Of a stretch of DNA of 64,000 nucleotides, positions 17,520 to 26,454 are shown piece after piece. The notes below the pieces were generated by a model. The model was not told the origin of the DNA. It searched no databases and saw only the letters and a list, made by a program, of their open reading frames with translations. Positions within the stretch are counted from its first letter, which is position 1. Each line of letters opens with the position of its first letter. Source of the stretch: Sagittula marina (lineage in GTDB: Bacteria; Pseudomonadota; Alphaproteobacteria; Rhodobacterales; Rhodobacteraceae); assembly GCF_014196795.1 (NCBI RefSeq), contig NZ_JACIEJ010000008.1:184946-248945 (forward strand). Reading direction: 5' to 3'. Both the position numbers and the translations under genes were made by a program.

Positions 17520-17932
17520 CGCGGCCCGGTACGCTGCCGGACCACATATCCCCCACATCTGTGCGCGGATCAGGGCCGGGGGCCTTCGGGTCTCCGGCCT
17601 AGGTGAGTCCGGGGCGATTGATGTTGTGCCCCGGACGCGGCTGCGGGAAGGAACAACAGCGGCGTCCGGGGTCTCGGATCACGCAGCCGGATGCCTCCCG
17701 GGGAGCGGGTCGGGGCCATTCGGAGGATCCGAGAGTATCGTCTGACCTGAACCCGGCGCCGGGGCATTCAAAGGATCAGACCGGCCAGCATGAAATGATG
17801 TGGCCAAGGGGGCAGGCTCTGAAAGTGCTTTCTCAAATGGAAGTTGATTTCCCGTCTGAGGTGAATCTGGCGGGTCAATTGCACTTACTATCTGCGATTG
17901 CCTGCCCTTACGGAAGTGGGGAATACCTCACC
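17520..17932. other. About 410 bases without a gene, with one strong hairpin
   Basis: No open frame here has a ribosome-binding site or family signature. At 17607-17636 GTCCGGGGC pairs perfectly with GCCCCGGAC around a 12-base loop, without a T run on either side. A third GTCCGGGG copy follows near 17667. Possibly an RNA structure or repeat element; no function can be assigned. Confidence 0.35.
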
Positions 17933-18646
17933 CTAGCCGAACAGCGTGCCCACGCCGTAGGCGATGCCCGCAGCCGTTCCGCCGATCGCCAGCGTCTCCA
18001 GCCCCGACCGCCACCACGGCGTCAGTGACCACAGGCTTTTCAGCGTTCCGATTGCGAAAAAGACCGCCAAAGTGACGGCGGCCGAGGCCTCGAAGGCGCT
18101 CCCAAGCCCAAGGATGAAGGGCAGCAACGGGACAATCCCGGCGATCAGAAAGGCGCCGAAGGTCACCAACGCCGCACGCATCGGATGCGGGTCTACAGGG
18201 CCAAGGCCATACTCACCTTCCATCATCAGGGCGATCCACGCCGGGTGGTTGTGACTGATCTGTTCTGCCGCTTCGTCCAGGGTCCTGCCGGTCAGCCCCA
18301 TGCGCATCAGGATAGCGCGCAGCTCGGCCTTTTCGCCTGCTGGGAAGCGCGCGATGTGATCCTCTTCGACGCGGCGCAGACGCCGGGCGTTGTCGCGCTC
18401 TGCCTTCGTGGCCGAGTAATTCCCCGCTGCCATGGAAAACCCATCCGCCAGCACGTTGGCGAACCCCAAGGCGAGGATGACAAGAGGCGGCAATCCCGCG
18501 CCCGCAACACCTGCCACGATGGCAAAGGTGGTCACGGCCCCGTCGATGGCGCCGTACACGATGTCTCGCAGGTCTCCGCGTCCCGCGGGCGCATCAAGCC
18601 GGGCGTTGATCTCGGCGGCGGAGTGGCCGTGATCTGGGTCGAACAT
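17933..18646 (-). CDS. VIT1/CCC1-family transporter
   Basis: A 237-residue membrane protein of the VIT1/CCC1 iron/manganese transporter family. The signature DIVYGAIDGAVTTFAIVAGVAGA and the following GFANVLADGFSMAAGNY form the first two transmembrane helices with the conserved Asp and Met. A cytosolic segment rich in Glu and Arg (KAERDNARRLRRVEEDHI) precedes three more helices. Start at MFDPDHGHS chosen for AGGA six bases upstream. Its stop is about 110 bases from the next gene upstream on the same strand. Substrate within the family is not determinable here. Confidence 0.88.
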   Translation of the reverse strand: MFDPDHGHSAAEINARLDAPAGRGDLRDIVYGAIDGAVTTFAIVAGVAGAGLPPLVILALGFANVLADGFSMAAGNYSATKAERDNARRLRRVEEDHIARFPAGEKAELRAILMRMGLTGRTLDEAAEQISHNHPAWIALMMEGEYGLGPVDPHPMRAALVTFGAFLIAGIVPLLPFILGLGSAFEASAAVTLAVFFAIGTLKSLWSLTPWWRSGLETLAIGGTAAGIAYGVGTLFG

Positions 18647-18754
18647 ATCTGGTCCTGGCGGTGGCTGGGGCACCGACACAGGAAACCAGAAAGGGGGACG
18701 GCGTCCATGCGTTGGATCAACCCGCCGCCCAGATGTCTATGGTCGCAGCAGGCG

Positions 18755-19759
18755 TTAACGCTTGTCCTGCGCGAACAGCCCGCTCAGGGACGCGCGGATC
18801 ACCTGACGAACCGACGGGCGGCGCTTGGCGGCAAAGGGCAGCGGGCGGCAGACCTCCATCGCGGCGACGCCGACACGGGCGGTCAACGCGCCGTTCACCA
18901 TGCCTTCGCCAAAGCGACGGGACAGCTTGGCCAGAATGCCCGCGCCAAAGATCGGCTCCAGCATATCGTCGCCCACGGCAACGGCGCCGGTGGCAATCAG
19001 GTGCGAAAACACCGCGCGCGTCAGCCGCCAACTGCCCAGGGTGCCGGACCGTCCGCCATAGATCTCTGCGATGCGGCGGATCATCCGCAGGTTGGACGTC
19101 AGCGCCGCGACCACATCGGCCAGCGCCAGCGGCACCATGGCCGTGACGGCGGCCACCTGACGGGCGGCGGCCTGCACTTCCTTTTGCGCAAGAGCGTCCA
19201 GCGGGGCGAGGATCTCTGTCTCCGCGTGGTGGATCAGCCCGGAGGCGTCAAAGATCTCGTCGCGCCGCGCGGCAAAGCGATCCCGCCCCCAGCGCGTGTC
19301 CTCGCGACCCTTGTAGAGCGTGACCAGTTGCGTGGTCAGCGCGCGCGCTTTTTCCAGACTGTCCTCTGCCAGCGCCTCGTCTGCTGCGCGGTGCAGGGTG
19401 TCGATCTTGGCCAACCGCGCGAATGCGGACAGTTCCTTGATGACGATCAGCACGCAGACCAGCAGGAAGGCCGCGATCAGCGCCGTGACGGCGTAGCCAA
19501 GGATCGGATTGGCCACGATCAGGCCCACGGCAAAGTTCCACGCCGCCAGCGTAATCACCGTGACCAGCAGCGCGCCCAGCAGACGCCAGAACCATGCCGC
19601 CAGCCGCGAGGGCCGGTAGGCTGCCACCGCCGCGACTGTGCCCATTGCCGCGCCCTCCGGCATGGGCGTCAGGTCGGGAACCGGCGGTGCCTCGGACGGG
19701 GAGGGGCCGGGACCCGCGTCGAGGTCAATCAGAATGGGGCCCTTGGGCGGCTGTGTCAT
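18755..19759 (-). CDS. TIGR01620/DUF697 family membrane protein (YcjF-like)
   Basis: A 334-residue protein with a Pro-rich N-terminal segment, two closely spaced transmembrane helices (about 55-110, LLGALLVTVITLAAWNFAVG and YAVTALIAAFLLVCVLIVI), then a helical domain with the DUF697 region (AALTSNLRMIRRIAEIYGGR; GWRLTRAVFSHLI-like). It resembles the YcjF/UPF0283 family, whose genes usually sit beside ycjX. Here the ycjX-like gene is on the same strand but about 6.7 kb upstream, with an oxidase cassette in between. Function in the family is not well defined. Confidence 0.85.
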   Translation of the reverse strand: MTQPPKGPILIDLDAGPGPSPSEAPPVPDLTPMPEGAAMGTVAAVAAYRPSRLAAWFWRLLGALLVTVITLAAWNFAVGLIVANPILGYAVTALIAAFLLVCVLIVIKELSAFARLAKIDTLHRAADEALAEDSLEKARALTTQLVTLYKGREDTRWGRDRFAARRDEIFDASGLIHHAETEILAPLDALAQKEVQAAARQVAAVTAMVPLALADVVAALTSNLRMIRRIAEIYGGRSGTLGSWRLTRAVFSHLIATGAVAVGDDMLEPIFGAGILAKLSRRFGEGMVNGALTARVGVAAMEVCRPLPFAAKRRPSVRQVIRASLSGLFAQDKR

Positions 19760-19999
19760 GCGCTGTCTCTTTGTCTGCGGTCTGTCTTACATAAGGCGGG
19801 GCCGCCCGGGCTGCCACCTTTGCCGAAAAGATGGGCCGGCGCGTCGCGAAAGTCCTCCCCACACGGGGCCGCGCATGTCGCGGAATGCCCGGACGGCGGC
19901 GTCGATCACATCTTTTTCACGAAAGCGTGGAACTCCTTGCCGTCTCGATGTGTTCATCCGGTAAAGCCCGGCAGGGGCACGGCACGGGGGCGGCGCTGC

Positions 20000-20962
20000 G
20001 TGGGGCGATATATCCTTTTATCTTTAGGTCTGTTGATGCTTTCCGGGTGCGACGGGCGGCACAACTGGATGGCCGGTGCGGGCGAGGAGTCCGCACAGGT
20101 TAAAACCTTGTTCATCGTGTTGATGATCGGCGCGGGGGTGATCTGGTCCGCCGTGGTCGGCGCGGCGATCTATGCACACAAGCGCGGGGCGCACCCCAAT
20201 CTGGAACGTGAGGCCCGTCAGTTCGTGATCTGGGGCGGCGCGGTTCTGCCCACGGTTCTGGTCGGCGCTCTGCTTGTCTGGGGGCTAATTATTCTGCGGG
20301 ACATCACCGCCGATGATGGCGACCTGACCGTCCGCGTCGATGGCGAGCGCTGGTGGTGGCGGGTGATCTACGAGACGCCGGAGGGTGATGTGATCACCGC
20401 CAATGAAATCCGGCTGCCTATTGGCCAGCGCGCGCTGTTTCGCCTGACCGCCGATGATGTGATCCATTCCTTCTGGGTGCCCGCGCTGGGTGGGAAGATG
20501 GACATGATCCCGGGCCGTGAGACCACGCTGACCCTCACGCCGCAAACCTTGGGCAGCTGGGGTGGGCTGTGCGCCGAGTTTTGCGGCGGAGCCCATGCCT
20601 TGATGCGCTTCGATGCGATCGTGATGGAGCCGGAGGCCTTTGATACATGGCTCGCAGAGCAGGCCGAGCCTGCGAAATTGTCAGCTGACAATCCGGGTTT
20701 CGAGGTCTTTCAGGCAGAGGGCTGCGGCGCCTGCCACACCATTCGCGGCACCGATGCGCAAGGCCCGGTCGGCCCGGACCTGACCCATCTGGCCAGCCGC
20801 GACAAGCTGGGCGCCGGCATGTGGGACATGACGCCCACGAACATGGCGCGCTGGATCACCGACACCCACGAGATGAAACCCGATATCGACATGCCACCTT
20901 ATCCGCACCTGAACGGTGCGCGGCTGGACACGCTGGTCGACTTCCTGATGAGGCTGGAATGA
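20000..20962 (+). CDS. coxB: Cytochrome c oxidase subunit II with fused cytochrome c domain (caa3 type)
   Basis: Subunit II of a haem-copper oxidase (320 residues). The proposed GTG start yields a signal with a lipobox (LLMLSGC), so the N-terminus may be lipidated. Two transmembrane helices follow, then the aromatic ERWWWRVIY, the CuA site (HSFWVPALGGKMD and CAEFCGGAHALM with Cys, Glu, Cys, His and Met ligands), and a C-terminal cytochrome c domain with CGACH and a probable Met ligand in DIDMPPY. This fused design is typical of caa3 oxidases that take electrons directly from cytochrome c. The start is uncertain: no strong ribosome-binding site is visible and an ATG at 20036 would remove most of the signal. 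Its stop overlaps the next start. Confidence 0.92.
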   Translation: MGRYILLSLGLLMLSGCDGRHNWMAGAGEESAQVKTLFIVLMIGAGVIWSAVVGAAIYAHKRGAHPNLEREARQFVIWGGAVLPTVLVGALLVWGLIILRDITADDGDLTVRVDGERWWWRVIYETPEGDVITANEIRLPIGQRALFRLTADDVIHSFWVPALGGKMDMIPGRETTLTLTPQTLGSWGGLCAEFCGGAHALMRFDAIVMEPEAFDTWLAEQAEPAKLSADNPGFEVFQAEGCGACHTIRGTDAQGPVGPDLTHLASRDKLGAGMWDMTPTNMARWITDTHEMKPDIDMPPYPHLNGARLDTLVDFLMRLE

Positions 20963-23511
20963 CGAACGAAATCGACCTGTCGCAACTGCCTCCCGCTGAA
21001 CCTTACGACAAGGCCCGCGACGAGGCGCAGCGCGCCCGCCTGATGAAGGCCTGGGCCGCCCCCAAGGGGTGGAAGATCGTCTCGGCGGTCAACAACTCCT
21101 TCATCGGCAAATGGTATCTGCTGACCTCTTTCGCCTTCTTCACGTTCGCGGGGCTGCTGGCGCTGCTGATGCGCGCGCAACTGGCGGTGCCGGAAAACGA
21201 TCTGGTCAGCCAGTCGCTGTTCAACCAGCTGTTCACGCTGCACGGCACGGCGATGATGTTCCTGTTTGCCGTCCCGATCTTCGAGGCGGTGGCCATCCTG
21301 ATCCTGCCGGAAATTCTCGGCGCGCGTGACTTGCCGTTCCCGAGGCTCAGCGGCTTTGGCTACTGGTGTTTCCTGATCGGCGGGATCTTTGTCTGTGGCT
21401 CGATCTTCTTTGGGGTGGCGCCCAGCGGGGGCTGGTTCATGTACACGCCGCTGTCGTCGGACCCGAGGTTCAGCGACCTTGGGGCCGACATATGGCTGCT
21501 GGGCCTGTCCTTTATCGAGGTCTCGTCCATCGCCGCAGCGGTCGAGCTGATCGTCGGCGTGCTCAAAAGCCGCCCGCCGGGCATGCGCCTGAACCTGATG
21601 CCGCTGTATTGCTGGTATGTTCTGGTGGTCGCCGGGATGATCCTGTTTGCGTTTCCGCCGCTTATCGCGGGCGATCTGCTGCTGGAGATGGAGCGGGCCT
21701 TTGGCTGGGCCTTCTTTGACGTGGACCGGGGCGGCGATCCGATGCTGTGGCAACACCTGTTCTGGATCTTTGGCCACCCGGAGGTCTACATCATCTTCCT
21801 GCCCTCCATCGCGCTGATTGCGACCATGCTGCCGACCTTTGCCGGGCGGCCCATGGTGGGGCATTCATGGATCGTCTTGTCGGCGGTGGGCGTGGCGTTC
21901 CTGAGCTTTGGCCTCTGGGTGCACCACATGTTCACCACGGGGCTGCCGGAAATCTCGCTGTCGTTTTTCTCCGCCGCGTCAGAGGCGGTGGCGGTGCCGA
22001 CGGGCATCCAGATCTTCTGCTTCATCGCGACGATGCTGGTGGCCGAGGTGCGGCCCTCGGTGCCGATGCTGTTCGCGGGCGGGGCGCTGGCGATCTTTGT
22101 CTTTGGCGGGCTGACGGGCGTCATGGTGGCGCTGGTGCCCTTCGACTGGCAGGCGCATGACAGCTATTTCGTGGTCGCCCACCTGCACTACACGCTGATC
22201 GGCGGGATGTTGTTCCCGCTCTTTGCCGGGATCGTCTATTGGTATCCCTTCGTCACGCAGAAGATGATGAACGACCGGGGCGGCAAATGGGCCTTCTGGC
22301 TGATGTTCGGCGGCTTCAACCTTGCGTTTCTGCCGATGCACTGGACCGGGGTCATGGGGATGCCGCGCCGCGTCTGGACCTATCAGCTGACCGACGGCTG
22401 GGCGGTGCTGAACATGGTATCGACCATCGGGGCGTTTGTGTTTGCGGCCGGGTTCGCGGTGTTTGCGATCAACGTGCTGTGGCCGCGCGGCAAGCAACCG
22501 CTGGTGACGCGCAACGTCTGGAACGCGGGCACGATGGAGTGGGGCGCAGAGGTGCCGGACAAGCCGTGGGGCGTGCGCTCCATCCCCTATATCCACACGC
22601 GCTATCCCTTGTGGGAGCAGCCTGAATTGCTGGGCGAGATGGACCGGGGCGAGTGGCTGCTGCCGGATGCCGAGGAAGGCAAGCGCGAGATGATCGTGAC
22701 CGACATCCTCGATGCGCGGCCGCTGTTCGTGCAGCGGGTCGGCGGGCCGTCCTTCCTGCCGATTGGCGCGGGCGTGTCGCTGGGGGCGGTGTTCATCATC
22801 GCGACCTTCCATTTGTGGACGCTGACACTGTTGTGCTTTGCGGCCTTTGTCGCCTTTACCCTGACATGGCTGTGGACCGGCACGGCACGGGTGCCGGAGG
22901 CGCCGGAGAAATATGTGGGCCGAGGTCTGACCCTGCCGACCTATGCGCAAGGCAATCGCGCCGTGGGATGGTGGGCGGTGTTCATCACCATGACCGGGGA
23001 CATGACCGCCTTCACCGGCCTTGTGTTCAGCTACTTCTTTTACTGGACGGCGCTGCCGAACTTCCTGCCAGAGGCCGCGCGCCTGCCTGCGGTCCTGCCT
23101 TTGACGGCGGGGGTGGTCTTGTTGCTGGCGGCGTGGTGCATGACGGTTTTCGCGCGGAGCACGCTGGGCAAAGGCGGGCGCGGGCTGTCCATGGCGCTGC
23201 TGATCGGCGCGCTGCCTGTGGGGGCGTTGGGCATCGCTGCCTGGGCGTGGGCGGCGCAGGCTGCGGGGCTGGACCCGACGCGCGACAGCTTTGACGCGAT
23301 GGTCTGGATGCTGATCTTGTGGATGTTCCTGCATCTGCTGCTGAGCTGGGTCATGCATCTGTACGTCGCCGCGCGGATCGCCGCGAACATCTGCCAGCCG
23401 GAGTATCGCGCCGACCTGATGAATCTGACGTTGTTTGGCCATTTCAACGCCATAACAGCGGTGGTGACCTTTGCGCTGCTGGCGCTGTTCCCGATGCTGA
23501 TGGGGGTGTGA
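20959..23511 (+). CDS. Cytochrome c oxidase subunit I fused to subunit III
   Basis: An 850-residue fusion. The subunit I part carries all haem and copper ligands: the low-spin haem His in LHGTAMMF, CuB His with the cross-linked Tyr and conserved Glu in FGHPEVY, the CuB pair in WVHHMFTTG, and the haem ligands in VAHLHYTLIGG. About 150 residues after the last subunit I helix, a subunit III-like five-helix region begins (WAVFITMTGDMTAFTGLVFSYFFY) and runs to the end. It starts inside the coxB stop (ATGA), so translation is coupled. It pumps protons and reduces oxygen at the inner membrane. Confidence 0.95.
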   Translation: MTNEIDLSQLPPAEPYDKARDEAQRARLMKAWAAPKGWKIVSAVNNSFIGKWYLLTSFAFFTFAGLLALLMRAQLAVPENDLVSQSLFNQLFTLHGTAMMFLFAVPIFEAVAILILPEILGARDLPFPRLSGFGYWCFLIGGIFVCGSIFFGVAPSGGWFMYTPLSSDPRFSDLGADIWLLGLSFIEVSSIAAAVELIVGVLKSRPPGMRLNLMPLYCWYVLVVAGMILFAFPPLIAGDLLLEMERAFGWAFFDVDRGGDPMLWQHLFWIFGHPEVYIIFLPSIALIATMLPTFAGRPMVGHSWIVLSAVGVAFLSFGLWVHHMFTTGLPEISLSFFSAASEAVAVPTGIQIFCFIATMLVAEVRPSVPMLFAGGALAIFVFGGLTGVMVALVPFDWQAHDSYFVVAHLHYTLIGGMLFPLFAGIVYWYPFVTQKMMNDRGGKWAFWLMFGGFNLAFLPMHWTGVMGMPRRVWTYQLTDGWAVLNMVSTIGAFVFAAGFAVFAINVLWPRGKQPLVTRNVWNAGTMEWGAEVPDKPWGVRSIPYIHTRYPLWEQPELLGEMDRGEWLLPDAEEGKREMIVTDILDARPLFVQRVGGPSFLPIGAGVSLGAVFIIATFHLWTLTLLCFAAFVAFTLTWLWTGTARVPEAPEKYVGRGLTLPTYAQGNRAVGWWAVFITMTGDMTAFTGLVFSYFFYWTALPNFLPEAARLPAVLPLTAGVVLLLAAWCMTVFARSTLGKGGRGLSMALLIGALPVGALGIAAWAWAAQAAGLDPTRDSFDAMVWMLILWMFLHLLLSWVMHLYVAARIAANICQPEYRADLMNLTLFGHFNAITAVVTFALLALFPMLMGV

Positions 23512-23514
23512 GAC

Positions 23515-23916
23515 ATGCCTAAGACACCACATTATGACGCGCCGAGCGTGATGGACCAGGGCTCGATCTGGATACTGGTGGCCGCCCCCTCGATCTGGGC
23601 GGCGCATTTCCTTGTCAGCTATTGGGTGGCGGCGGTCTACTGCGCCAAGTCGACCACGGGCGCGCTGGGCGGGTTGATGGAGCCGCGCTGGATCGCGGTC
23701 TGGCTGGGCCTTGCCTGCATCGCTGTGATCGCCTGGCTGGGGGTGATCGCGGTGCGGCGCTACGGCGGGGTGTTCGTGATCTTCGAGGAGATCACCGAAA
23801 GCTCGGAACGCGGGCGCGACAAGTTCATCGGCCACGTGGCACTGTTGCTGTGCGTGCTGTCGGTGGTGGCCATCGTGTTCACCATCATTCCCGGACTGGT
23901 GTTCAACGAATGCTGA
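23515..23916 (+). CDS. Small membrane protein of the oxidase cassette
   Basis: A 133-residue protein with three predicted transmembrane helices (about 18-40, 56-78 and 106-128). No catalytic motif is visible; a conserved-looking SYWVAAVYCAK segment sits in the first helix. It follows the subunit I/III gene after three bases and overlaps the next start, so it belongs to the operon. It may be an accessory or subunit IV-like protein; this is inferred from position only. Confidence 0.75.
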   Translation: MPKTPHYDAPSVMDQGSIWILVAAPSIWAAHFLVSYWVAAVYCAKSTTGALGGLMEPRWIAVWLGLACIAVIAWLGVIAVRRYGGVFVIFEEITESSERGRDKFIGHVALLLCVLSVVAIVFTIIPGLVFNEC

Positions 23917-24485
23917 GGGCGCTGGGGCTGATCCTGCTTGCTGTCCTGTGGCTGTCGCCTCTGCCAGAGCTGGCTGCCGGGTCGATGGTCCTGCACATGG
24001 TGTTGCATCTGGGCGTGACGGCGGTGGTGCCTGCGCTGCTGATGCCGACGCTGCCGGTGCGTGCGGTGGGGGCCGTCTGGCTGCTGCTGGGCGCGCTGGT
24101 GGAAATGCTGGTGGTCTGGGCCTGGCACCTGCCTGCGCTGCACCTGTGGGGGCGGCTGACGACGGTGGGCTTTGTCTTTGAACAGGCGAGCTTTTTCGCC
24201 GCCGGGATGCTGCTCTGGGCCGTGGTGCGCGCGGCGGGGGCCTTTGGTGGCGCGGTGGTCTTGATGGCGACAACGATGCATATGACCCTGCTGGGCGCGC
24301 TGATCGGGCTGTCGCCCCGGCCTTTGTGGGGAGAGATCTGCGCTGGACATCTGGGGATGACGGCGCTTCAGGAACAACAGCTTGCGGGCGTGCTGATGGC
24401 TGGCGGTGGTGGGGCGCTGTACCTTGTGGCGGCGCTGACACGGCTGGGCCACGCGGTGCGCGGGCAGCAGGAGGAATGGGCATGA
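23910..24485 (+). CDS. CtaG/caa3-type oxidase assembly factor
   Basis: A 191-residue polytopic membrane protein resembling the caa3_CtaG family needed for assembly of caa3 oxidases (not the CuB chaperone Cox11). His residues that recur in the family are visible in MVLHMVLHLG, VVWAWHLPALH and MATTMHMTLLGALIGL. The start lies inside the stop of the preceding gene and its own stop overlaps the next start, which fixes it in the operon. Confidence 0.82.
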   Translation: MLRALGLILLAVLWLSPLPELAAGSMVLHMVLHLGVTAVVPALLMPTLPVRAVGAVWLLLGALVEMLVVWAWHLPALHLWGRLTTVGFVFEQASFFAAGMLLWAVVRAAGAFGGAVVLMATTMHMTLLGALIGLSPRPLWGEICAGHLGMTALQEQQLAGVLMAGGGGALYLVAALTRLGHAVRGQQEEWA

Positions 24486-25567
24486 GGCGTTGGATCTTGG
24501 GCGGGCTGGCCGGTGTGGCCGTGGCCGGCGGGGCGTTTGTCTTCTTTGCGCCGTACAACATTGCCGCCTCGCAGGCGCATTTGCCCGGTGTGGGCGAAAC
24601 GCTGCACCTGTACTTGCGCAGCGCGGTGAAAGCGCGGTCCGGCGCGATTGAGGTGCCGGACCATGTGGATCTGTCCGACGACGGCTTGGCGCGGCTTGGC
24701 GCAGGGCATTTCGCCACGGGCTGTGCCACCTGTCACGGGGCGCCGGGCATTCCGCGCAATCCGGTGGTGGAGGGGATGCAGCCTATGCCGCCAAAGCTGA
24801 CGTCGGACGAATGGACGGAGAAGGATTTCTACTGGATCGCGCGACACGGGTTCAAATACACCGGGATGCCCGCCTGGCCGGGCGAAGGGCGGGACGACGA
24901 ACCTTGGGCTTTGGCCGCCTTTCTGGCGCGCTATGACAGCTATGATGCGGCGAGTTATGCGGAGGCGGCCTTTGGCGCGCCGGATGCATGGCAGGCGGGG
25001 GCCGTGCGCTTTGGCGAGCCGTCCAATGCCGTGGCGCAGGAGCACGCCTGCGTGCGCTGCCATGGCGACGACGGGCTGGGCCGCGACGGCACCGCGCCCA
25101 AGCTGGCGGGCCAGTCAGAGGAATGGCTGGCGCTGGTGTTGGACGCCTATGCCGAGGGCCACCGCGAGAGCGGATTTATGGAACCTCTGGCTGCCGGTCT
25201 GCGGCCACAGACACGGGCGCAGATCGCCGCGCGCTATGCCGGGATGCAGGCGACGTGGGACGGCGAGGTGCTGCCTGTGGGCGACGCCGCCCGTGGCGAG
25301 GTGCTGGCCCAGCAGGGTGACGAACATTTCGACATTGCCAGCTGTGCTTCTTGCCACGAGGGCGCCGGGGCGGACGGCCTGTCGCCCAAGCGTGCGGACA
25401 CGCCGCGCATCGCCGGGCAGGACGGCTATTGGCTGGTGAACTGGCTGACCATGTATCGCGACGGGCCGCAGCCCACGACACCGCGCGCCCATCTGATGTC
25501 GGCGGCGGCAAAGCCGCTCACCGACGAGGATATCCGCGATATCGCTGCCTATTACGCCGGGCGCTGA
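24482..25567 (+). CDS. Tri-haem cytochrome c
   Basis: A 361-residue c-type cytochrome with an N-terminal signal or anchor (RRWILGGLAGVAVAGGAFVFF) and three haem-binding motifs: CATCH near residue 82, CVRCH near 193 and CASCH near 290. A Met ligand candidate lies in KYTGMPAWPG. It ends the oxidase operon and is the probable electron donor or a c-type subunit of the oxidase. The start is placed where GGAGG lies seven bases upstream. The last 16 bases overlap the convergent acetyltransferase gene. Confidence 0.9.
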   Translation: MRRWILGGLAGVAVAGGAFVFFAPYNIAASQAHLPGVGETLHLYLRSAVKARSGAIEVPDHVDLSDDGLARLGAGHFATGCATCHGAPGIPRNPVVEGMQPMPPKLTSDEWTEKDFYWIARHGFKYTGMPAWPGEGRDDEPWALAAFLARYDSYDAASYAEAAFGAPDAWQAGAVRFGEPSNAVAQEHACVRCHGDDGLGRDGTAPKLAGQSEEWLALVLDAYAEGHRESGFMEPLAAGLRPQTRAQIAARYAGMQATWDGEVLPVGDAARGEVLAQQGDEHFDIASCASCHEGAGADGLSPKRADTPRIAGQDGYWLVNWLTMYRDGPQPTTPRAHLMSAAAKPLTDEDIRDIAAYYAGR

Positions 25568-26454
25568 GGCGAGGCTTCGGCCTTGGCCTTGGGGCGTTTG
25601 ACGTTGGCGGAGGTCGGCGCGGTCAGGGTCTTTGCGGGCGCGCGCTGCCAGAGGAATTTCACGTCCGGCAGCCCTTCGTCATTGGACGAGCCGTCGGTTT
25701 CCTCGATCAGCTCGAACCCCTCGCGCCGATAGAACCGCTGCGCATCGGTGTTGGTCTGAAAGGTCCAGAGTTCCAGCCTGTCCTGCGCCGCCTTGGCATC
25801 GTCCAGCAAGGCGGCGCCGACCCCGCGCCCCTGTTCCGCCTCGGCGATGAAAAGGCAGTGGATGTAGCTGTCTTCGCGCGCGATGAACCCGGCGGTCTGG
25901 TGATCCAGCTCCGCCACCGTGATCCAGCCTTTGTCGATCATCTGTCCGGCGTGGGCGATGTCCTCGACCGAATTGTGCAGGCGCGGCTTCCACTTGGCGG
26001 CCAGTGTGGCCTGCGTGATGATGTCACCCAACCGCCCGGCGTCGAGGGGATTTGCAGGGCGCAGCCGGATCTCTTTCGACGGATCAGGTGCCGCGCCGGT
26101 GGGGTTGGGGTTGGTGGGGATCTCCTGTGGCGGGGTCTGTGGCCTGGGATCAGAAATCCCCGGTGTCTCCATGGGACGCTCCTGCGGCGGCAGGTCCGGG
26201 TTGGGCGCATCGGGCACTTCGATCGGGGCGTCCGGCTGGGTTGGCACGTCGTCGGGCATCTCGTGGCCGGGGCCGCGCGGCAGATCGTCGGGCACCTCTG
26301 GCGGGGTCTGGCCGGGCATGTCCGGGGCCGGGGTGCCGGGCACCTCTTGCGGCATGTCGGGGGGCGTTTCCACCGGGGCCTCGGGCTGCGGATCGTTGGG
26401 GCGCGGCACGTCGGGGCCGGGGGTGGTCGGTGTGAAGGGGTCAGGCTTGGTCAC
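25552..26454 (-). CDS. GNAT acetyltransferase with a long proline-rich N-terminal extension
   Basis: A 300-residue protein. Residues 1 to about 122 are very rich in Pro, Asp, Glu and Thr in short PxxPxxP-like runs and are probably disordered. The C-terminal part is a GNAT domain with IRLRPANPLDAGRLGDII at its start, the acetyl-CoA loop EQGRGVGAALLDDA (Q/RxxGxG/A type) and TDAQRFYRREGFELIEET. The GTG start overlaps the ycjX stop (GTGA) and GGAGA lies about seven bases upstream, so the extension is translated and coupled to ycjX. Substrate unknown. Confidence 0.8.
   Translation of the reverse strand: MTKPDPFTPTTPGPDVPRPNDPQPEAPVETPPDMPQEVPGTPAPDMPGQTPPEVPDDLPRGPGHEMPDDVPTQPDAPIEVPDAPNPDLPPQERPMETPGISDPRPQTPPQEIPTNPNPTGAAPDPSKEIRLRPANPLDAGRLGDIITQATLAAKWKPRLHNSVEDIAHAGQMIDKGWITVAELDHQTAGFIAREDSYIHCLFIAEAEQGRGVGAALLDDAKAAQDRLELWTFQTNTDAQRFYRREGFELIEETDGSSNDEGLPDVKFLWQRAPAKTLTAPTSANVKRPKAKAEASPQRPA

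Noticed and set aside
18185..20000. A 600-residue extension in front of oxidase subunit II
   Set aside because: It runs antisense through two minus-strand genes and the signal/lipobox region marks the real N-terminus near 20000.
21979..24729. A 916-codon minus-strand open frame
   Set aside because: Lies opposite the oxidase subunit I/III and its neighbours; composition is Arg/Pro/His-rich with no domain.
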